From the NCBI GenBank assembly GCA_964561545.1, contig CAZLQF010000023.1, positions 1 to 41,328 on the forward strand: 41,328 nt of DNA. Direction: 5' to 3'. Numbering within the stretch: the stretch's first letter is position 1; each line of letters starts with the position of its first letter. A program made the position numbers and the translations under genes. This stretch comes from CAZLQF01 sp964561545. Its GTDB lineage: Bacteria; Bacteroidota; Bacteroidia; CAILMK01; CAYYUA01. A model generated the notes under the pieces. That model was given only the letters and a program-made list of their open reading frames with translations, did not search any database and was not told the origin of the DNA. Below are positions 35,002 through 41,328 of this stretch, piece by piece.

Positions 35002-38000
35002 ATGAAATATTTAACCTCCCTACTAATCTTCCTCATAAGCAGCTTCTCAGCCTTTGCCATTTTTGGCAATGATGAGGAGGACGAAGAACAATCCGCCATT
35101 GAGAAAATGGATTACTCAGGATTGTCATTTCGTTCCATTGGACCGGCTATGACTGCCGGCAGGGTAGCGGATATGGCAGTGAATCCGCATGACCATCAAG
35201 AATATTACCTGGGTGTGGCATCAGGTGGAGTTTGGAAGACAGAAAACGGGGGCACCACTTTTGACCCCATATTTGACAATGAAGGCTCCTACTCCATTGG
35301 TTGCGTAACAATCGACCCGCACAATGAGCACACCATTTGGGTTGGCACGGGGGAGAACAACAACCAGCGCAGCGTAGCCTATGGTGATGGCGTTTACAAA
35401 AGTCGAGATGGCGGCCAGAACTGGGAAAACATGGGGCTTAAAAATTCCGAACACATTGGTAACATTATCGTCCACCCGGAGGACCCGGACGTAGTTTACG
35501 TTTCCGCTTACGGCCCGTTATGGGATGCGGGTGGTGACCGCGGCTTGTATAAAACCACCAATGGCGGAGAAAACTGGGAAAAGATCCTTGATGTCAATAA
35601 ACATACGGGCATCAATGAAGTGCATTTAGATCCTCGCAATCCTGAGATCATGTACGCTTGCGCCCACCAGCGCAGGCGGCACGTATTCACATATGTAGGC
35701 GGTGGTCCGGGATCAGCCATCTATAAATCCACCGATGGTGGCCAAAACTGGCGGGAACTGAAAAAAGGCCTTCCTAAATCTGTAAAAGGCAGGATTGGAC
35801 TCGATATTTCTCCGGCTAATCCGGATTATGTTTACGCGATCATCGAAGCCAGAAAAGCTAAGGAAGAAGGTTTCTATCGCTCCACCAACCGAGGAGAAAG
35901 CTGGCAAAAGATGAGCAATTATTCTACAAGCGGCAATTACTACCAAGAAATCACAGCCGACCCACAGAATAAGGACAAAGTGTTTTCCATGAATACCTTC
36001 CTTCACCACACAGAAGATGGCGGCAAAAACTTTCAGAAAACGGGCATCGAGAACAAGCATGTAGACGACCACGCCATGTGGATTGATCCGGAAGATTCCA
36101 ATCACTGGCTCCTGGGCTGTGACGGAGGGGTTTACGAAACCCATGACCATGCCAAAACCTGGGATTTCAAGGACAACCTCCCTATTACGCAGTTCTACAA
36201 GGTAGCGGTTGATAATGCCAAGCCCTTTTACAACGTTTATGGCGGAACACAGGACAACAACACCTTAGCTGGCCCATCCCGAACGGTCAACAACCATGGC
36301 ATCCTAAATCGGGACTGGTACATCACCAAAGGCGGGGACGGCTTCAAGCCGGCTATTGATCCTAAAAATTCCAACATTATTTACTCTCAATCCCAGTATG
36401 GCTGGCTGGTACGCTATGACAAGCAAAGTGGCGAAACGGTGGGCATCAAGCCTGCAGCCCGGAAAGGGCAAGCTCCCCTGCGCTGGAACTGGAATGCGCC
36501 ATTGCTGATCAGTCCGCATGACCACAAACGCTTATATTTTGCCGCCAACAAAGTCTTCCGCAGTGAAAACCGAGGCAATGCATGGGAAACCATCAGCCCG
36601 GACCTTACCCGCCAACTCAACCGCAATGATATGGACGTCATGGGCCGTGTTCAAAGCGTAGATGCTGTGGAAAAGAACCAATCCACTTCCATTTACGGGA
36701 ATATCACTGCTTTGGCCGAGTCCCCGCTGAAAGAGGGTTTGCTGTATGCGGGTACCGATGACGGGTTGATCCAGGTCAGTGAAGATGGGGGCGACAGTTG
36801 GCAGAAAATCAAGGATTTCCCGAAGGTCCCGGAACGCACCTACGTGGACGGCATCCTGGCTTCCAAATTTGATGAATCGACTGTTTATGTGGTATTCAAC
36901 AACCACAAGGAAGGGGACTTCAAGCCCTACATCCTAAAAAGCACGGATAAAGGTACAAACTGGGAATACATTGCGTCCGATTTACCAGAACGTGGCTCGG
37001 TTTATGACCTCGCACAAGACCATAAGGACCCGGATTTACTTTTTACCGGAACCGAATTTGGCGTTTACTATACCCACAATGGGGGCAAAGAATGGATTGA
37101 GCTGGACAAAGGTTTGCCCACCATTGCGGTTCGGGATATTGAAATTCAGGAACGGGAAGATGACTTAGTGTTAGCGACTTTCGGGCGGAGCTTTTACATC
37201 CTGGACAATTATGCCCCCTTGAGAGAAATTGATGAAGACCTACCCGAGCAAAATGCTAAATTGTTCCAAATCAAGGATGCTTTGATGTTTGTCGATGCCC
37301 GCCCGTTGGGTGGTAAAGGCAAGGCTAACCAAGGCGATAATCTCTTCACCGCTTCCAATCCGCCTATTGGTGCCAAGTTTACCTACTACCTCGGTGATAC
37401 GCTGAAAACCGCCCAGGAAAAACGCTTAGAGCAGGAAAAGGAATTGATAAAAGAAGGTAAGGATACCCGTTATCCTTCCAAAGCCGAACTCCGCAAAGAA
37501 GACCGCGAAGAAGCGCCTTATTTGCTGTTCACCATTTACAATGACAACATGAAGCTGGTTCGAAAGCTAAAAGAAAAGGATCCCAAGCAAGGCATTCAAC
37601 GGATGGTGTGGGATTTCCGACATGCCCCGAAAACTGCTGTCAAACTCAAGGAACAGAAACCGGGCCGGTATGGTGAGCCTGATCAAGGACCGCTGGCTCT
37701 ACCTGGCACTTACTACGTTACCCTGCAAAAAGTTGAAAATGGCGAAACAAGCTTGCTTACGGATACCACGAAGTTTGAATGCAAATGGCTGGAAAACCTG
37801 ACCCTCCCTGCTACCGACAAATCCGAATTAGCGGCTTTCCAGGAAAAAGTGCAAAAACTGCGTAGAGCAGTAGAAGCTTCCCAAAAAGTCAAAAAAGACC
37901 TGGATAAGCGCCTGAAGTATATCGAAAAAGCGGTAGAGACCTCGCCCGAACTTGATATCAGTTTACTGCAGGAAGTCGAGACAGCCGAGAATGAACTTTA

Positions 38001-38295
38001 TAAAGCCGACACCATGCTTTTTGGGGATCAAACGCTGGCCAAGCGCCAATTTCCTACCCCAAGCAGCATTTCCAAACGAGTTGGCATGATCATCTGGAGC
38101 CTGTGGCGCTCGCGTTCAGCCCCTACCCAAACCAACCGTAACCTCTACCAGGATGCCGGCAAAGGCTTTGAAGAAGCCCGCAAACATTTGAAAGCTGCCA
38201 AACAAAAAGTCGATACCTTGCAGGACAAGCTCAAGCAAGAAAAAACGCCTTATACGCCTGGTATGGATTTGATTGAGGATTGGAAGCGGGAATAG
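35002..38295 (+). CDS. Large exported Asp-box (BNR/sortilin-like beta-propeller) repeat protein
   Basis: 1097 residues with a signal peptide (MKYLTSLLIFLISSFSAFA). From about residue 35 to 750 it has at least nine Asp-box repeats (SxDxGxxW), for example KSRDGGQNWE, KTTNGGENWE, KSTDGGQNWR, RSTNRGESWQ, RSENRGNAWE, VSEDGGDSWQ, KSTDKGTNWE and YTHNGGKEW, with GVASGGVWKTENGG at the start; this makes two stacked beta-propellers like sortilin VPS10 or xyloglucanase folds. A C-terminal part has a helical coiled-coil-like region (KVQKLRRAVEASQKVKKDL). No catalytic residues of sialidases are evident and no T9SS sorting domain was seen. Known relatives are large Bacteroidota glycosyl-hydrolase/VPS10-annotated proteins of unknown function. 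It has a good promoter and is alone. Confidence 0.85.
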   Translation: MKYLTSLLIFLISSFSAFAIFGNDEEDEEQSAIEKMDYSGLSFRSIGPAMTAGRVADMAVNPHDHQEYYLGVASGGVWKTENGGTTFDPIFDNEGSYSIGCVTIDPHNEHTIWVGTGENNNQRSVAYGDGVYKSRDGGQNWENMGLKNSEHIGNIIVHPEDPDVVYVSAYGPLWDAGGDRGLYKTTNGGENWEKILDVNKHTGINEVHLDPRNPEIMYACAHQRRRHVFTYVGGGPGSAIYKSTDGGQNWRELKKGLPKSVKGRIGLDISPANPDYVYAIIEARKAKEEGFYRSTNRGESWQKMSNYSTSGNYYQEITADPQNKDKVFSMNTFLHHTEDGGKNFQKTGIENKHVDDHAMWIDPEDSNHWLLGCDGGVYETHDHAKTWDFKDNLPITQFYKVAVDNAKPFYNVYGGTQDNNTLAGPSRTVNNHGILNRDWYITKGGDGFKPAIDPKNSNIIYSQSQYGWLVRYDKQSGETVGIKPAARKGQAPLRWNWNAPLLISPHDHKRLYFAANKVFRSENRGNAWETISPDLTRQLNRNDMDVMGRVQSVDAVEKNQSTSIYGNITALAESPLKEGLLYAGTDDGLIQVSEDGGDSWQKIKDFPKVPERTYVDGILASKFDESTVYVVFNNHKEGDFKPYILKSTDKGTNWEYIASDLPERGSVYDLAQDHKDPDLLFTGTEFGVYYTHNGGKEWIELDKGLPTIAVRDIEIQEREDDLVLATFGRSFYILDNYAPLREIDEDLPEQNAKLFQIKDALMFVDARPLGGKGKANQGDNLFTASNPPIGAKFTYYLGDTLKTAQEKRLEQEKELIKEGKDTRYPSKAELRKEDREEAPYLLFTIYNDNMKLVRKLKEKDPKQGIQRMVWDFRHAPKTAVKLKEQKPGRYGEPDQGPLALPGTYYVTLQKVENGETSLLTDTTKFECKWLENLTLPATDKSELAAFQEKVQKLRRAVEASQKVKKDLDKRLKYIEKAVETSPELDISLLQEVETAENELYKADTMLFGDQTLAKRQFPTPSSISKRVGMIIWSLWRSRSAPTQTNRNLYQDAGKGFEEARKHLKAAKQKVDTLQDKLKQEKTPYTPGMDLIEDWKRE

Positions 38296-38707
38296 GTTTT
38301 AGAACTGATTATTTTAATAGTAGAACCATAATGAAACACTTTAAATATCAATTACCTTTAAGGGGCCCTAATATTCATTGGTAGCGTTATGTTGGTTCTT
38401 AAAAGGCAATGCAATGAATTAAGAGGTTTCCCTTATTACCCTGTCTCTAAAAGGTAAGGCTATTATTGGTATTATTGGGTACCACCCAAAAAGCGACTTT
38501 TAGAAGATTACGATCCAAGCAAACCAAGGCTTTTGGTAGCTTTTTGAAAATTTATTAAAATTAGTTGTTGGTTATAAAAATCCTTCAAGGTTTTTTTAAA
38601 GTACGATTAATGCCCTAAAAAATAAATAGAGGTTTCATTGGTGTTTTTCTTCAACATCGATAAAATTAAAATCCTACCATTAAACCGTGTTTTAATTGCT
38701 GCTCCTA
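38296..38707. other. Intergenic region upstream of katG
   Basis: No gene was seen in this gap of about 410 bp. A 26-codon open stretch (38467-38547) translates to a protein-like WVPPKKRLLEDYDPSKPRLL, but it follows a stop, has no start codon and matches nothing I know; it may be a relic. The 9-mer TATTATTGG is repeated directly near 38461-38479. Confidence 0.35.
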
Positions 38708-38738
38708 TTGGATAGCGTTCGAACAGATTATACCTTTG
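38708..38738 (+). promoter_or_regulatory. Promoter of katG
   Basis: TTG at 38708-38710, a 20-bp spacer and TACCTTTG at 38731-38738 (exact TAnnTTTG). Start of transcription is expected about 24 nt before the ATG at 38769. An in-frame TTG at 38736 lies inside this box and cannot be the start codon. No obvious OxyR or PerR dyad was recognised. Confidence 0.65.
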
Positions 38739-38768
38739 TTTGTTCTAAATAACAAAATTATAAGACTA

Positions 38769-41000
38769 ATGGCAGACGATAATTTAAAACAATCTAACGG
38801 AAGCACGAATGGGGCAACGAAATGCCCATTTTCGGGGGTAGCATCAGGTCAATCTGTTGGAAATGAAAAGTCTCTTTTCGAGTGGTGGCCGGATAGGTTG
38901 AATTTGGATATGTTGCGTCAGCATTCAGAGCTGGCCGATCCCATGGATCCAGATTTCAATTATGCGGAAGAATTCAAAAAACTTGACCTGAAAGCGGTTA
39001 AACAAGATATCTACGATTTGATGACCACATCACAAGATTGGTGGCCGGCTGACTATGGTCACTACGGTGGGCTTTTTATCCGTATGGCTTGGCACGCAGC
39101 CGGAACCTACCGGGTGTCCGATGGCCGAGGTGGCGGAGGCACCGGTGCACAGCGCTTTGCTCCTATCAACAGTTGGCCAGATAATACCAACCTGGATAAA
39201 GCTCGGCTTTTACTTCAACCCATCAAACAGAAATATGGTCGTAAACTATCCTGGGCCGACCTCATGATCCTGGCTGGCAATTGTGCTATGGAATCCATGG
39301 GATTAGAAACCTTTGGCTTTGGTGGAGGCCGCCCGGATATCTGGGAACCGGAAAAGGACATTAATTGGGGTCCTGAAGAAGAGTGGCTCGGTAACGAACG
39401 GCATGATGAAGAAGGCAACCTTATTGGCCGTTTGGGTGCCGATCACATGGGTCTTATTTACGTAAACCCGGAAGGACCAAACAGTAACCCAGATCCAAAA
39501 GAAGCAGCGCATTACATCCGCCAGTCTTTTGGTCGGATGGCAATGAATGATTACGAAACTGTTGCCCTTATTGCTGGTGGGCACACCTTTGGCAAAGTCC
39601 ACGGGGCCGGGCCTGCTCATAATAAAGGGCCTGAACCCAGCGCTGCGGAAGTAGAAAATATGAGCCAGGGCTGGATCAGTACCTATGGCTCTGGTAAAGG
39701 CGAAGACACCATTACTGATGGGGAAGAGGGAGCCTGGACCAGTAATCCTATTCAATGGGATATGGGGTATTTCGAAAACCTCTTTGGCTACGAATGGGAA
39801 TTGACGAAGAGCCCTGCCGGTAAATATCAGTGGGAGCCCAAAGATGGCGCTGGCGATGGTACAGTTCCAGCCGCCCATGATCCTAATAAGACGGAAGCCC
39901 CCATGATGCTTACAACCGATATTTCCATGAAGGCGGATCCCGACTATGAAAAGATTTCGCGGCATTTTTACAACAATCCTGATGAATTTGCGGATGCTTT
40001 TGCCCGTGCTTGGTTCAAGCTTGTCCACCGTGATATGGGACCAAAGGATCGTTATTTAGGGCCCGAGGTGCCAGAAGAAGATCTTATCTGGCAAGACCCA
40101 ATACCTAAGGTCGACTTTCAGGTGATTGATGAAAAGGATATTGGGCATCTAAAAAGCGAACTCTTAAATTCGGGATTGTCCATATCTGAGCTGGTATCCA
40201 CTGCCTGGGCTTCAGCATCAAGTTTCCGTGGTTCCGACAAAAGGGGTGGAGCCAACGGGGCCCGTATTCGGCTTGAGCCTCAGGTTAATTGGGAAGTCAA
40301 CAACCCGGACCAATTGAAGAAAGCTTTAGGCTCTATTGAAAGCGTTCAACAAGAATTCAACAATGCCCAGAGTGGCAATAAATGGGTATCATTGGCCGAT
40401 TTAATTGTGCTGGGTGGCTGTGCTGCTATTGAAAAAGCAGCAAAAGATGCCGGTCACGACATTAAGGTGCCTTTTACACCTGGTCGTAATGATACCACCC
40501 AAGAGCTTACAGATGTTGATTCCTTTGAATACCTTAAGCCAGATGCTGATGGTTTCCGCAACTACTGCATCGATAAGTTCAAAGGAGCTCAGGAACACTT
40601 CTTAGTAGACAAAGCGCAATTGCTAACCTTGACAGCTCCTGAAATGACCGTACTATTTGGTGGCATGCGGGTCCTCAATACGAATTATGACAATTCACAG
40701 CACGGGGTTTTAACCAACCGCCCGGAGAAGTTAACCACCGACTATTTTGTGAATTTACTTGATCTGGGTACCACCTGGCAAGCTACGGATGAGGATAAAA
40801 CAGAATTCAAAGGATATGACCGAAACTCGGGAGATTTGAAATGGTTAGCAACCCGCGCAGACCTTATTTTCGGCTCTAACGCAGAGCTTCGTGCCCTTGC
40901 CGAGGTGTACGGATCTTCTGATTCGGAGGAAAAGTTCATTAAGGACTTTGTTAAAGCCTGGGATAAGGTAATGAACTTAGACCGTTTTGATATCTCCTAA
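38769..41000 (+). CDS. katG: Catalase-peroxidase KatG
   Basis: 743 residues from ATG 38769, close to the 740 of mycobacterial KatG. It is a haem enzyme that dismutates H2O2 and oxidises donors. Distal pocket: R105, W108 and H109 in RMAWHAAGTYR. The Met-Tyr-Trp cross-link partners are W108, Y231 (GLIYVNPEG) and M257 (GRMAMND), and the proximal His is H272 in GGHTFGKVHG. The C-terminal haem-less copy follows, with WASASSFRGSDKRGGANGAR. All residues needed for catalase activity are present. N-terminal residues 1-20 are polar and there is no signal peptide. Monocistronic, with a good promoter and terminator; likely induced by peroxide, but no operator can be shown. Confidence 0.97.
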   Translation: MADDNLKQSNGSTNGATKCPFSGVASGQSVGNEKSLFEWWPDRLNLDMLRQHSELADPMDPDFNYAEEFKKLDLKAVKQDIYDLMTTSQDWWPADYGHYGGLFIRMAWHAAGTYRVSDGRGGGGTGAQRFAPINSWPDNTNLDKARLLLQPIKQKYGRKLSWADLMILAGNCAMESMGLETFGFGGGRPDIWEPEKDINWGPEEEWLGNERHDEEGNLIGRLGADHMGLIYVNPEGPNSNPDPKEAAHYIRQSFGRMAMNDYETVALIAGGHTFGKVHGAGPAHNKGPEPSAAEVENMSQGWISTYGSGKGEDTITDGEEGAWTSNPIQWDMGYFENLFGYEWELTKSPAGKYQWEPKDGAGDGTVPAAHDPNKTEAPMMLTTDISMKADPDYEKISRHFYNNPDEFADAFARAWFKLVHRDMGPKDRYLGPEVPEEDLIWQDPIPKVDFQVIDEKDIGHLKSELLNSGLSISELVSTAWASASSFRGSDKRGGANGARIRLEPQVNWEVNNPDQLKKALGSIESVQQEFNNAQSGNKWVSLADLIVLGGCAAIEKAAKDAGHDIKVPFTPGRNDTTQELTDVDSFEYLKPDADGFRNYCIDKFKGAQEHFLVDKAQLLTLTAPEMTVLFGGMRVLNTNYDNSQHGVLTNRPEKLTTDYFVNLLDLGTTWQATDEDKTEFKGYDRNSGDLKWLATRADLIFGSNAELRALAEVYGSSDSEEKFIKDFVKAWDKVMNLDRFDIS

Positions 41001-41019
41001 AACCGAATTCATCTCTAAT

Positions 41020-41058
41020 GTTAAAAAAGGGTGGTTTGTTATCAAGCCACCCTTTTTG
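41020..41058 (+). terminator. Rho-independent terminator after katG
   Basis: AAAAAGGGTGGTTTG pairs with CAAGCCACCCTTTTT (one G-U pair) around a TTAT loop, about 25 bp after the stop codon, with a T-rich tail. The symmetric A and T flanks could let it also end transcripts from the minus-strand YHS-protein gene, although that gene stops 137 bp away. Confidence 0.9.
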
Positions 41059-41194
41059 TTTTTGAGGAAAGTACACAAAATAGTATGAGTCCTATTCCTT
41101 ATCTATAAAACCTCTTAATAAGGGGAAAGTGTTTGAACCAAAATTGATTCATTTTACCTTTAGGCATTCTTTTTCAATTTTAGCCACCATTTAA

Positions 41195-41328
41195 TTACCC
41201 CTGCATCTCAGCATATTGTTCATCGGCTTTTTCAATATACTTCTCGGGATTCTTTTTGAACATTTTGCGCGCCTTCTTACTGGAAAACAGATAAGTTTTG
41301 CCCTCATGTAAAACAAACAATTTTCCTT
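41195..41328 (-). CDS. YHS-domain protein, C-terminal end (partial)
   Basis: The minus strand at the right edge is open from 41326 to TAA 41195-41197. The 43 visible residues read GKLFVLHEGKTYLFSSKKAR, then KMFKKNPEKYIEKADEQYAE and MQG. The pattern GxxYLFSSxxxxxxFxxNPxKY is the second half of a YHS domain, a small putative metal-binding module found alone or in heavy-metal enzymes. The first cysteine part of the domain lies outside the window. It ends convergent to katG with a terminator between them. Whether the full gene encodes only YHS or a larger protein cannot be seen. Confidence 0.75.
   Translation of the reverse strand, partial: GKLFVLHEGKTYLFSSKKARKMFKKNPEKYIEKADEQYAEMQG

Noticed and set aside
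36532..36906. Antisense frames within the Asp-box repeat gene
   Set aside because: Long repeats with biased codons produce open antisense frames; none has a recognisable motif.
1..41328. CRISPR array, prophage, integrative element or toxin-antitoxin pair
   Set aside because: No regularly spaced repeats, no cas, integrase or phage structural genes and no small coupled gene pair of that type was found.
1..41328. tRNA or rRNA genes
   Set aside because: GTTCGAA-like words at 3254 and 38718 were inspected; they lie in a gene and a promoter region and have no cloverleaf around them.

Overview
The window looks like chromosomal DNA of a member of the Bacteroidota, most likely of the Cytophagales type. 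Support comes from gene content: DUF4837 and DUF4293 proteins, a fused E1 alpha/beta 2-oxoacid dehydrogenase, a short MenE and a short AMP nucleosidase. Start codons lack Shine-Dalgarno sequences, and several genes have a TAnnTTTG -7 box, sometimes with a TTG or TTTG about 19-20 bp upstream. Species cannot be read from the sequence. Most of the window is ordinary metabolic and housekeeping DNA with roomy intergenic gaps.

Layout. 1-2250: the last codons of a possible AAA-type ATPase, a short-chain dehydrogenase and a 1-Cys peroxiredoxin closed by a strong terminator. 2385-5247 (minus): a B12-binding mutase subunit with a crotonase, a small acidic protein, and a divergent methylenetetrahydrofolate reductase-like protein. 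5814-8754 (plus): a BCCT transporter and an aldo/keto reductase. 8929-9351 (minus): a single-domain response regulator. 9660-10997: a relic of a sigma-factor-like HTH gene beside an IS630-family element whose transposase is broken by three homopolymer indels. 11112-14173 (minus): dxs and anmK. 14460-19408 (plus): menE, a DUF4837 lipoprotein and a large TPR protein. 19504-20526 (minus): a VAT1-like MDR oxidoreductase. 20677-24684 (plus): an orphan N6-adenine DNA methylase and a YdbS/YdbT-like bPH2 pair. 24951-29223 (minus): DUF4293, a NUDIX hydrolase coupled to the E1 alpha/beta fusion, and a TauE/SafE permease. 29501-32091: a frameshifted cyclase, cryptochrome-DASH and, facing it, a decayed GDCCVxC-family gene. 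32528-34454 (minus): a GH113-like glycosidase and AMP nucleosidase. 35002-41000 (plus): a large Asp-box repeat protein and catalase-peroxidase KatG with a good promoter and terminator. 41195-41328 (minus): the C-terminal end of a YHS-domain protein.

Functional themes are isoprenoid and quinone supply (dxs, menE), branched-chain or acyl-CoA oxidation (E1 fusion, B12 subunit, crotonase), cell-wall recycling (anmK), purine salvage (amn), and peroxide or light stress (Prx, KatG, cryptochrome-DASH).

I did not find a convincing undescribed multi-gene system. The least ordinary items are the hidden GDCCVxC pseudogene, the sigma-like relic next to the IS element, the orphan methylase with a DNA-binding-like N-terminus, the probable non-AUG start of anmK, and a perfect inverted repeat in the dxs promoter region. 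Three separate loci carry single-base homopolymer lesions. For the IS transposase and the cyclase, sequencing error cannot be excluded; the GDCCVxC relic also has a stop and lost cysteines and so is genuinely decayed.
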